Shown here: positions 1-5,957 of the stretch, piece after piece | How positions within the stretch are numbered: position 1 is the stretch's first letter | Layout of the letters: the number at the start of each line of letters is the position of its first letter | Assembly: GCA_044225565.1 (NCBI GenBank) | Contig: JBGAIL010000164.1 | Coordinates: forward strand, 1 to 10,734 | Direction of reading: 5' to 3' | From: CAVXAE01 sp044225565 | Lineage (GTDB): Bacteria > Pseudomonadota > Gammaproteobacteria > Steroidobacterales > Steroidobacteraceae | Length of the DNA stretch: 10,734 bases | The notes under the pieces: generated by a model | Database searches by the model: none | Told to the model about the DNA's origin: nothing | What the model saw: only the letters and a program-made list of their open reading frames with translations | Position numbers and translations under genes: made by a program

Positions 1-49
1 GGCCGGCCCAGGTGAGCCAATAGCGGGGAGCGAGCAGGGCCTTGGGCAT
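1..49 (-). CDS. Probable lipid A late acyltransferase (LpxL/HtrB-like), N-terminal fragment
   Basis: Only the first 16 codons are inside the window; the gene runs off the left edge. The visible peptide has the string ALLAPRYWLTW at residues 4-14. This resembles the N-terminus of Kdo2-lipid IVA lauroyltransferases (LpxL/HtrB), where a 'LLHPRYWLTW'-type segment leads into the membrane anchor. Those inner-membrane enzymes add a secondary acyl chain to lipid A. The start is the ATG at 49-47. I see no clear Shine-Dalgarno in front of it, and the same frame stays open upstream without an ATG, GTG or TTG. The gene diverges from the propeller-cytochrome gene at 279. The family call rests on one short motif, so it is moderate at best. 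Confidence 0.5.
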   Translation of the reverse strand, partial: MPKALLAPRYWLTWAG

Positions 50-278
50 AACGTAGATTAAGCGTTGTTCGCGCGCGACGGCGAAGATTACCCCATCCGT
101 CGTCCGGCCCAGGCCGCCGACGTGAAGCGGAGAGGCAGCATGAAGCCCGTTAGCTATACTCCGGCCGACTCTCCGGTCCACGCGCGCACCGCGCGATGCG
201 CCGGAGGAATCGCATAGACACACAACGAATTCGCGAGATCCTTTTCTGCTCCGACATTTCCTTGCTGCCTCCCTGGTC
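50..278. other. Divergent intergenic region between the acyltransferase-like gene and the propeller-cytochrome gene
   Basis: This 229-base spacer should carry the promoters of both flanking genes. On the plus strand TATACT at 155-160 could serve as a -10 element for the gene at 279, but no good -35 lies 16-18 bases upstream. A strong Shine-Dalgarno-like GGAGGA at 203-208 has no ATG, GTG or TTG at a suitable distance in the frame of the downstream gene. A 25-codon reading frame (140-217, ATG after AGAGG) resembles nothing I know. I find no RNA gene or repeat here. Confidence 0.5.
155..160 (+). promoter_or_regulatory. Possible -10 element upstream of the propeller-cytochrome gene
   Basis: TATACT matches the sigma-70 -10 consensus at five of six positions and stands out in a GC-rich context. 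It would place transcription start near position 167. No convincing TTGACA-like -35 is present at normal spacing and there is no TG extension, so this is a weak call. Confidence 0.25.
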
Positions 279-2225
279 GTGCTGGTCCCCGCGCTGGTCG
301 CGGACCACGCGGACCTGCTGCTCCATCAGGCGGACTATCAGGTGCTCGCGGCCGGTTTCGCCATGGCGTATCTCGCATGCGCCGCAATCCTCGCGAGACG
401 TTCGCGCGCGCGCGCGGCGCCGACGCTCCTGGATGTCGTGTACGTGGGCGCCACTGCCCTCTTCCCCATCGTCATGCTGGTTGCACTCGAGCGCACCGAC
501 GCCGTCGTCCACGGGGACGGGTTCGCCCGGCGCGATCTGGTCGCAGCGGCCAGCCTGGTCATCTTCTTCGGCGTAGGCCTGAACTGTTTCCCGCACTCGC
601 GCCGGCGTTCGCTCGTAACCACTGCCGCGCTCGCCGTGGCCGTCCTCGCCGTCGGAGCTGCGCTGGTGGTGCAAAGCCGTGGGCTGCTGCCTGGCTCGCA
701 TGCAAACTGGGAAAGACAGGCACGCGTCTTCACCAAGGAAATCGATGCGCCGTTCTACACGGTCGCGGTCACTCGCTATCACAACGTCATCGCCAAGCCA
801 CGCGCGAAAGGTGGCGGATTCACCCGTTTCGGCGATGCCGAGCTGCTTTCCACCGGCGACGGCACCATGTATCTCATAGGCGAGCGGCCGAACGACGAGC
901 GACTTGCCATCCGCAGGCTTCCGCTGCGCGTGCCGATCAATGCCGAGGAGCTGGTCGCAGATCGCCGCCCCCAGGCCGAGATCGAGAGTTTCCGCGTCAC
1001 CGACATCCTCGCGCGCGAATCGTCGGGAGGGTGGACGCTGTATGCCGCGCATCACTACTGGCACCGCGAGCGGCACTGTTTCACCATGCGCATCTCGCAG
1101 CTGGTAGTTTCCTCCGCGCAGGCCCTGTCCCAGGCAACGGCGTCCTCGCGATGGCAAACGCTTTACGAGACCACGCCCTGCCTCAAGCCCGAAGACGTGC
1201 GTCGCACTCCGTTCACCGGCTTCGTCGAGTCCGGGGGCCGCCTCGCGGAGCTGGACGACCAGCATCTGCTGCTCACCACCGGCGATCACGAGTTCGACGG
1301 CCTGCACAGCACGACTTCCGCTCCGCAGGACCCGAAATCCGCGTACGGCAAGACCATCGCCGTCGATCTCCAGACTCGGGACGCCGTCGTGTACTCGAGC
1401 GGCCACCGCGACGCGCAGGGCCTCTTCGTCACCGAGGATGGCCAGACCTGGTCCACCGAGCACGGGCCGCAGGGCGGCGACGAGCTCAACCGTATCGTGG
1501 CCGGCCGCGACTATGGCTGGCCCAGCGTCACCCTCGGTACGGACTACGGGCGCACCCTGTGGCCGTTGAGCGCGAAGCAAGGCTCGCACGAGGGCTATGA
1601 GGCGCCGGTGTACTCGTGGACGCCGGCCATCGGTGTCTCGAACCTGATCCAGCTCGAAGGCAACGCCTTCCCGCTGTGGCGCGGCGAGCTGCTGGTCGGT
1701 GCTCTTCGAGGCAAGGCGCTCTGGCGCATGCACCTGCAAGGCGACCACGTGCAGTTCGCGGCGCCGATCAACATCGGCTATCCGGTGCGGGACCTGGAGG
1801 AGGCCTCGGACGGCCGCATCCTCGTGTGGACCGACGAAGATCTCATCACGCTCGAGCCCGAGCAGGTCCTCGATGCCGGCGAGTCGCAGGCGGCCCCCTG
1901 CCTTGCCTGCCACACCCTCTATCCCGACCGCACCGAGCACGGTGCGGGCCCGAATCTGCAGGGCATCGTCGGGCGCCCCGTTGCCTCCGCGCCCGGCTTC
2001 CGCTATTCCGAGGCGCTCGAGAGCCTCGGCGGTGAATGGGATCGTGAGCGGCTCGACGCCTTTCTCGAGAACCCCGGGCGCGAGGCCCCCGGCAACGCGA
2101 TGACGTTCGGGGGCATCCCCGACGCCGCGCAGCGCAAGGCGATCATCGATTACCTGGCGAGCCGCAAGCGCTCGGGAGAGTCGGACTGGCAGGCGGGCGC
2201 GGTCTATTCCGCAACGGAGCGGTAA
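279..2225 (+). CDS. Membrane-anchored PQQ sugar dehydrogenase-type beta-propeller fused to a cytochrome c domain
   Basis: Likely a periplasmic redox protein in which an oxidoreductase-type propeller passes electrons to a covalently bound haem. From the GTG at 279 (648 aa), hydrophobic segments lie near residues 21-39, 50-70, 86-104 and 111-131, followed by a long soluble part. Propeller motifs of the soluble glucose/aldose dehydrogenase family (COG2133-like) are clear: GHRDAQG at 375-381 (R377 would match the PQQ-binding Arg) and HGPQGGDELN at 395-404, followed by DYGWP. A class I cytochrome c domain follows, with CLACH at 541-545 and a probable axial Met at 608 (NAMTF). At the position where relatives have HxGGRL, this protein has ESGGRL (E317), so the proposed catalytic His is missing and dehydrogenase activity is uncertain. 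The start is also uncertain. Membrane-like coding potential continues upstream of 279 to about 246 without a start codon in frame; the other in-frame choice is ATG 363. The substrate cannot be read from the sequence. Confidence 0.88.
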   Translation: MLVPALVADHADLLLHQADYQVLAAGFAMAYLACAAILARRSRARAAPTLLDVVYVGATALFPIVMLVALERTDAVVHGDGFARRDLVAAASLVIFFGVGLNCFPHSRRRSLVTTAALAVAVLAVGAALVVQSRGLLPGSHANWERQARVFTKEIDAPFYTVAVTRYHNVIAKPRAKGGGFTRFGDAELLSTGDGTMYLIGERPNDERLAIRRLPLRVPINAEELVADRRPQAEIESFRVTDILARESSGGWTLYAAHHYWHRERHCFTMRISQLVVSSAQALSQATASSRWQTLYETTPCLKPEDVRRTPFTGFVESGGRLAELDDQHLLLTTGDHEFDGLHSTTSAPQDPKSAYGKTIAVDLQTRDAVVYSSGHRDAQGLFVTEDGQTWSTEHGPQGGDELNRIVAGRDYGWPSVTLGTDYGRTLWPLSAKQGSHEGYEAPVYSWTPAIGVSNLIQLEGNAFPLWRGELLVGALRGKALWRMHLQGDHVQFAAPINIGYPVRDLEEASDGRILVWTDEDLITLEPEQVLDAGESQAAPCLACHTLYPDRTEHGAGPNLQGIVGRPVASAPGFRYSEALESLGGEWDRERLDAFLENPGREAPGNAMTFGGIPDAAQRKAIIDYLASRKRSGESDWQAGAVYSATER

Positions 2226-2266
2226 GCGCCGGCCGCCGTGACGGACCGCGCAAGTGCTTGATTTGA

Positions 2267-2341
2267 TGGTGGACGGTACTGGGATTGAACCAGTGACCCC
2301 TGCCGTGTGAAAGCAGTGCTCTACCGCTGAGCTAACCGTCC
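2267..2341 (-). tRNA. tRNA-Val (anticodon CAC), 3' CCA encoded
   Basis: On the minus strand the 75 bases fold as a complete cloverleaf. The acceptor stem GGACGGT pairs perfectly with ACCGTCC, followed by discriminator A and an encoded CCA. The D stem is GCTC/GAGC. The anticodon stem is CTGCT/GGCAG with one T-G pair, around loop TTCACAC. The variable loop is GGGTC, and the T stem ACTGG/CCAGT encloses TTCAATC. The anticodon CAC reads GTG, so this is a valine tRNA. It lies in the same direction as, and 74 bases after, the racemase stop, and is convergent with the propeller-cytochrome gene, which ends 41 bases away. No T-rich terminator is evident after it. Confidence 0.96.
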
Positions 2342-2415
2342 ATGCGCGAGGGCGCGCATGCTACCACCCGGTTTCTCCTCGAGCCAGCAGCGGGAGGCCG
2401 CCGGGAAGCCGAATC
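2342..2415 (-). promoter_or_regulatory. tRNA leader region with 8-bp inverted repeat and possible -10
   Basis: In the minus direction this spacer separates the racemase stop from the tRNA. It holds a perfect inverted repeat CATGCGCG-AGGG-CGCGCATG at 2341-2360, directly abutting the tRNA 5' end. A TAGCAT hexamer (2363-2358 read on minus) could be a -10 element with a GC-rich discriminator, as is common for stable-RNA promoters. The -35 is poor (TGGCTC, 17 bases upstream). The repeat has no following T run in either direction, so it does not look like a rho-independent terminator. Confidence 0.35.
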
Positions 2416-3390
2416 TCAGTAGCCCGGCAGCGTCAGCTTGCCTTCGGCCAGGATCTCGACCACGGAGTGGCTGAAGCTCGCGTGCGCAACCCGGCCGGCG
2501 CGCAGCGTCAGGTTCAGCTCCGAGGTGCGAATGCCGTAGGGATCGGGCGTCGCACGCTGGCTGCCCCATTCGAACAGGACGCTGCCCTGCGCCGTGGTGA
2601 ACGGCAGCTGGCTGCGATACGCGAGCGCCAGACCCACGGCCACCGTGCCGGTGCCGCACTGGAACTCGAACGGTAGGCTCGCCGCAGCCAGGTCGTCACT
2701 GTAGAAGCGCGGGTAGATGCGGAAGTCGCCCGTGCTCTCTGGCCGGTCGTCGTACATCATGCCAACCACGCCGTGTTCGTGGCGCTCGTGCTGCCGGTAA
2801 GCCTTGAGCACACCGTTCACGATGTCGAGCGCCGGGCCGGCGGTGCGATAGGTGAAGTCCACACCTGGATGCGCGCGCTCCAGCGCGGCAACGTCAAACA
2901 CGAGCATGTGGCCCACGCGCAGCGTCTCGCAGCCGTTCAGCGTGAGCGGCTCGATGCCATGCTGGTAGAGATAGGAAGCGAAGCCGTCCATCACCGTCGT
3001 AGTGCGCACGGCGCGCCCTTCGCACAGCTCGATCTCCAGCGGAATGACTCCGGAGGGGGTCACGAGCTTGTAGCTCAGGTGTGCGGCGCGGACGTCAACG
3101 GCAAACCGATCACGGAAGAACGTCTCCACCAGCGCCTTGCCGATGACCTGGCTCATCCCGCCGCACATGGGAATCCAGTCGCGCGAAGTGGAGTCGACCA
3201 TCCTCAGGCGGATCTCCTCGGGTCGCTCGCCGCGCCCCAGGAAGCCGACTTCGAGTCCGCCGTGCACCGGCGCGGCCAGGATCTTCAGCGCGCCGGCCAG
3301 CTCTTCTTCCGCCGGAATCTGCCCCTCCGGCACCAGTGTCAGCGTGTCCCAACCGCAATGACCTTTGACGAAATCCAGGTGCAAAGTCAT
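2416..3390 (-). CDS. Racemase/epimerase of the diaminopimelate epimerase fold
   Basis: Predicted cytosolic PLP-independent amino acid racemase or epimerase (324 aa) using two cysteines as base and acid. The layout matches DapF. The N-terminus FVKGHCGWD (residues 7-15) resembles DapF's 'FTKMHGLGND'. The first cysteine is C76 in MCGGMSQ, where DapF has CGNGARC. The second is C245 in QCGTGTVAVG, where DapF has ACGTGA. Length and cysteine spacing (169 residues) fit a two-lobed enzyme. The DapF motifs around the substrate, CGNGxR and ERGxGET, are absent, so meso-diaminopimelate is unlikely and it may be a different subfamily; proline racemase and PrpF/PhzF-like relatives are alternatives. The ATG overlaps the stop of the 41-aa gene (ATGA), with AGGGA nine bases upstream. 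Co-transcription with a symporter suggests it acts on the imported compound. The substrate is unknown. Confidence 0.72.
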   Translation of the reverse strand: MTLHLDFVKGHCGWDTLTLVPEGQIPAEEELAGALKILAAPVHGGLEVGFLGRGERPEEIRLRMVDSTSRDWIPMCGGMSQVIGKALVETFFRDRFAVDVRAAHLSYKLVTPSGVIPLEIELCEGRAVRTTTVMDGFASYLYQHGIEPLTLNGCETLRVGHMLVFDVAALERAHPGVDFTYRTAGPALDIVNGVLKAYRQHERHEHGVVGMMYDDRPESTGDFRIYPRFYSDDLAAASLPFEFQCGTGTVAVGLALAYRSQLPFTTAQGSVLFEWGSQRATPDPYGIRTSELNLTLRAGRVAHASFSHSVVEILAEGKLTLPGY

Positions 3391-3512
3391 TGATCGGTGT
3401 CCCTGCGCGAATCGCGCCAGATTTCTGCGATGAAGCGGACGAGCGCGACCGCGACTGCCAGGGCGCAGAAGATCGATACGGCCGGAAAGACGACTGCGGC
3501 CAGGAAGGTCAC
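3387..3512 (-). CDS. 41-aa single-span membrane protein, probable small partner of the symporter
   Basis: A small gene between symporter and racemase. Its GTG start (3512-3510) overlaps the symporter stop as GTGA. Its TGA stop overlaps the racemase ATG as ATGA. A strong Shine-Dalgarno GGAGG lies at 3524-3520, seven bases before the GTG. The product has one hydrophobic span (about residues 3-25, FLAAVVFPAVSIFCALAV onward) and a short charged C-terminus (WRDSRRDTDQ), which by the positive-inside rule should face the cytoplasm. No family is recognisable by eye. Small membrane proteins encoded next to sodium:solute symporters are known (for example YhdT beside PanF), so an accessory subunit is a reasonable inference. 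The double overlap and the ribosome site are the main evidence that it is translated. Confidence 0.8.
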   Translation of the reverse strand: MTFLAAVVFPAVSIFCALAVAVALVRFIAEIWRDSRRDTDQ

Positions 3513-4930
3513 GAGCTTGCCTCCAGTCGGGACTGCGGCACTGCCGTGGGCTGGCCGAGGATATGGCCCAGCAGATAGGCGGCCCCCGCGGCAGCGAGGC
3601 CGACGAGGATCGCTGGAATCCCCTGCGGCTCGTGCAGCGCGACCCGCCACACGAGCGAAGCCAGCCCGCCCGCGATCATCGCCAGGTTGCCCGCGAGCGC
3701 GCGCGGCTCGCGCACGTATAACGCTGCGATCAGCGGCAGCAGCACGGTCGGCGCCCATATGGAATACAGCAGCATCAGTCCGTCGATGATGGACGGCGAG
3801 AATTGCGCGATGACGATAGCCAGGGCCCCGAGGACCAGCGTCGCGGCCTTGGCCAACAGCAGCTCGGCGCTCTCCGACAGCCGCAGGAGCCGCTGCGCGA
3901 GATCGCGGACAAGGGACACGGATGCGCAGTTGAGCGTCGCTTCCTGCGAGGACATCACGATGCCGACGAGCGCCGCGAGCAGCATTCCGTACAGGCCTGC
4001 CGGCAATACCTGACGGGCCAGCAGCACGAACACCGAATCCGGCGCCGTTCCCGGCGGCAGGCTGGCGCGGCCGACGATGCCGACCAGTGCGACGATGGCC
4101 AGCCAGACCGCGACGTACGCGCCCGCCATCACGAAGCCGAGGCGTGAGCTGCGTGCGGACTGCGCGGCAAGCGCGCGGTTCACGTAAGTGGGCAGCAGCG
4201 CTTCGCCGAGCATGAAGGACACGGCGATCGCGATCATCTGCAGCACCGTCTTGTCGGCGTAGCCTTGCGCGGTCATCGCATTGGCGCGCTCGGCGAGCTG
4301 CGCGAGCGACTCCGGGCTCTTGCCGAGCGCGATCCACAGCATCACCGGGATCATGATCGCGAACAGCGCGAACTGCAGGCCCTCGGTCGCAACCGTAGCA
4401 CGCAGCCCCCCCGTGAAGGTCAGCAGCGCGGTCGCACCCGTTACCGCCACGAGGCACACGGTCAAGGGCCAGCCGGTCATCTCGCTGAGCATTTCGCCGC
4501 CGATTCGGCCCATGACCGCCGTGAATCCGACCAGCAGCCCGATGCAGATGAATCCCGTGAGCGTCTGCGCTAGCGGCCCGTAGCACTTGCGCATGACGTC
4601 GCCGAGCGTGCTGCAATCGCGATGCGCGGTGAGCCGCGGCGCGACGAACCGCCCCACGACGATGGTCTGCACCGCGTAGGACAGGCACAGGAAGTAGAAC
4701 AGGAAGCCGATCTGGTAGGCCTGGCCGGCCGAGCCCACGGAGAAGCCCGGACCGATGATCGCCGCCGCCAGGCTCGCGAAGATCATCATCGCCGGCACCG
4801 TATGCCGGCCCACCGCGTAATCGCTGAAGTTGCGCGAGCGCCGCGTGAAGTAGCCGCAGATGCTCAGCAGCACGAAGTACAGCGCGATGGCAGCCTGGTC
4901 GAGCGGCGCCGCGATACCTGCGTAGGTCAT
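3509..4930 (-). CDS. Sodium:solute symporter (SSS family)
   Basis: Inner-membrane secondary transporter of the LeuT-fold SSS family, expected to import a small solute with Na+. From the ATG at 4930 it has 473 aa and about 12-13 hydrophobic segments. Family landmarks are D11 in the first helix, DYAVGR at 37-42, GPGFSVGSAG at 60-69, TGGLRATVATEGLQ at 173-186, and MSSQEATLNCASVSLVRDL at 326-344, which matches the conserved TM8 region contributing to the Na2 site. The frame stays open to an ATG at 5023, but those 31 extra residues are polar and unlike family N-termini, so 4930 is preferred. It is the first gene of an operon with the 41-aa protein and the racemase, and diverges from the AraC gene. 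The substrate is likely an amino acid or organic acid, inferred only from the racemase neighbour. Confidence 0.92.
   Translation of the reverse strand: MTYAGIAAPLDQAAIALYFVLLSICGYFTRRSRNFSDYAVGRHTVPAMMIFASLAAAIIGPGFSVGSAGQAYQIGFLFYFLCLSYAVQTIVVGRFVAPRLTAHRDCSTLGDVMRKCYGPLAQTLTGFICIGLLVGFTAVMGRIGGEMLSEMTGWPLTVCLVAVTGATALLTFTGGLRATVATEGLQFALFAIMIPVMLWIALGKSPESLAQLAERANAMTAQGYADKTVLQMIAIAVSFMLGEALLPTYVNRALAAQSARSSRLGFVMAGAYVAVWLAIVALVGIVGRASLPPGTAPDSVFVLLARQVLPAGLYGMLLAALVGIVMSSQEATLNCASVSLVRDLAQRLLRLSESAELLLAKAATLVLGALAIVIAQFSPSIIDGLMLLYSIWAPTVLLPLIAALYVREPRALAGNLAMIAGGLASLVWRVALHEPQGIPAILVGLAAAGAAYLLGHILGQPTAVPQSRLEASS
3520..3524 (-). promoter_or_regulatory. Ribosome binding site of the 41-aa membrane protein
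   Basis: GGAGG on the minus strand, inside the last codons of the symporter gene, with a seven-base gap to the GTG at 3512. It is a near-ideal site and decides the start of the small gene. Confidence 0.8.
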
Positions 4931-5080
4931 TCCGGGCCTGGAGGTCAGTTGCTGGAACGACGGGTAAGCTAGCAGAATGCCGCGAGCACTCCTGTCTCGA
5001 CGGTGACTGTTATTGATCGGCATAGGCCATGCATGTCCTGGCCCGCGGTATCACGTCCCCATAAGTTCAGAGGATTCACG
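4931..5080. promoter_or_regulatory. Divergent control region between symporter operon and AraC-type regulator
   Basis: This 150-base spacer should hold both promoters and the operator of the AraC-family protein. It contains an 8-bp palindrome CATGCATG at 5028-5035 inside the near-symmetric GGCCATGCATGTCC (5025-5038), and the hexamer GCTAGC at 4968-4973. No strong -35/-10 pair stands out in either direction, which would fit an activator-dependent promoter. The operator assignment is a guess from position and symmetry. Confidence 0.4.
5069..5074 (+). promoter_or_regulatory. Ribosome binding site of the AraC-type regulator
   Basis: AGAGGA with a six-base gap to the ATG at 5081. It supports this start over the in-frame GTG at 5003, whose extra 26 residues overlap the control region. 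Confidence 0.7.
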
Positions 5081-5923
5081 ATGAGAGGGCTGACAGCTCA
5101 CGCGCAAAGAGGTACGGGTCTGGGTGCCCCGCTACTGCAGCTGCGGCCACCGCGCCAGCCGCGCTCGGCGGACAGCGAGAGCGCCGCACGCCCGATCAGC
5201 GTGCTGGCCCTGGATATTCCGCGCGAATTCGTCGACGCGCCGCACGTGCACCGTCGCGCGCAGCTGCTGTACGCCAGCGCGGGCTTGATGACGGTCCTGA
5301 CTCGCGAAGGTGCGTTCGTGGTGCCACCGCAGCGGGCTGTATGGCTGCCGGCCGGAACGGAGCATGAAGTCCACTACAAGGCCGCCGTGTCGCTGCGCAC
5401 TCTCTATGTCGATCCGCAGGCGCATGAGAGCCTGCCGGCGCGCTGCCGCGTGATCGAGGTGTCAGATCTGTTGCGCGCGCTGATCCTGGCCGCGGCGACC
5501 TTGCCGCCGGAGTACGATCGGAACGGCCGCGAAGGGCACATCATGACCTTGCTGCTCGACGAGGTTGCGGCCATGCCTACAGTGCCGCTGCACGCGCCAA
5601 TGCCACGCGACGAACGGTTCGCGCGTGCCTGCCGTGAAATGCTGAAGGATCCGCTGCGGCAGCAGTCACTCGAAGACCTGGCGCGCACGCTGGGCATGAG
5701 CCGCCGCACCGCCACCCGCCTGTTCCGCCGCGAGACAGGCATGAGCTTCACGGCCTGGCGCCAGCACGTCCGCCTGCTCGACGCCTTGTCGCGCCTCGCC
5801 CAGGGCCGCCCCGTTACGACGGTAGCCTTCGACGTGGGCTATCGCAGTGTCAGTTCCTTCACAGCCATGTTCCGGCGCACGTTCGGCGTGACGCCGAGCC
5901 ACTACTATTCGAACGGCGATTAG
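5081..5923 (+). CDS. AraC-family transcriptional regulator with N-terminal cupin domain
   Basis: A 280-aa DNA-binding regulator, probably controlling the divergent symporter-racemase operon. Residues about 40-110 look like a cupin sensor: PHVHRRAQLLYASAGLMTV at 54-72, then FVVPPQRAVWLPAGTEHEV at 79-97, a layout seen in the NimR/YeaM-like group. The C-terminal two-helix-turn-helix domain is typical. The first motif, SLEDLARTLGMSRRTATRLF, starts at residue 196. The second, VTTVAFDVGYRSVSSFTAMF, starts at 245 and is followed by the family signature FRRTFGVTPSHYY. The inducer is unknown, though an amino acid or the transported solute is plausible from context. It converges with the metallopeptidase gene, with 34 bases between the stops. 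Confidence 0.93.
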   Translation: MRGLTAHAQRGTGLGAPLLQLRPPRQPRSADSESAARPISVLALDIPREFVDAPHVHRRAQLLYASAGLMTVLTREGAFVVPPQRAVWLPAGTEHEVHYKAAVSLRTLYVDPQAHESLPARCRVIEVSDLLRALILAAATLPPEYDRNGREGHIMTLLLDEVAAMPTVPLHAPMPRDERFARACREMLKDPLRQQSLEDLARTLGMSRRTATRLFRRETGMSFTAWRQHVRLLDALSRLAQGRPVTTVAFDVGYRSVSSFTAMFRRTFGVTPSHYYSNGD

Positions 5924-5957
5924 TGCCTGACGGTGGAGCGGGGCCGGGTAGGCCTCA
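5924..5957. other. Short convergent gap between AraC gene and metallopeptidase gene
   Basis: These 34 bases separate two converging stop codons. TAGTG at 5921-5925 is the inverse of CACTA at 5956-5960, so the two stops sit at the ends of a weak imperfect inverted repeat. There is no T run, and I do not call a terminator. Confidence 0.3.

Noticed and set aside
140..217. 25-codon open frame with AGAGG four bases before ATG
   Set aside because: The product resembles nothing, is short and rich in Ala, Arg and Pro, and there is no overlap or conservation evidence to support it.
150..1940. Long open frame (596 codons) on the minus strand opposite the propeller-cytochrome gene
   Set aside because: It is antisense to a gene with clear motifs, its product is low in hydrophobic core pattern and rich in Arg, Gly and Asp, and high GC makes such antisense frames common.
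2226..2266. Integration (attachment) site at the tRNA-Val 3' end
   Set aside because: I see no duplicate of the tRNA 3' end, no integrase and no mobile element in the window.
2341..2360. Inverted repeat as a rho-independent terminator of the racemase operon
   Set aside because: No T run follows in either direction, and it touches the tRNA 5' end.
3513..4688. Upstream extension of the 41-aa frame through the symporter gene
   Set aside because: The frame is open but encodes an Arg/Ala-rich shadow of the symporter; only the last 41 codons after GTG 3512 look like protein.
4931..5023. Longer symporter start at ATG 5023
   Set aside because: The extra 31 residues are polar, unlike SSS N-termini, and would use up most of the divergent control region.
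5003..5080. Longer AraC-type start at GTG 5003
   Set aside because: ATG 5081 has a good AGAGGA site at six bases, and the extra residues add no domain.
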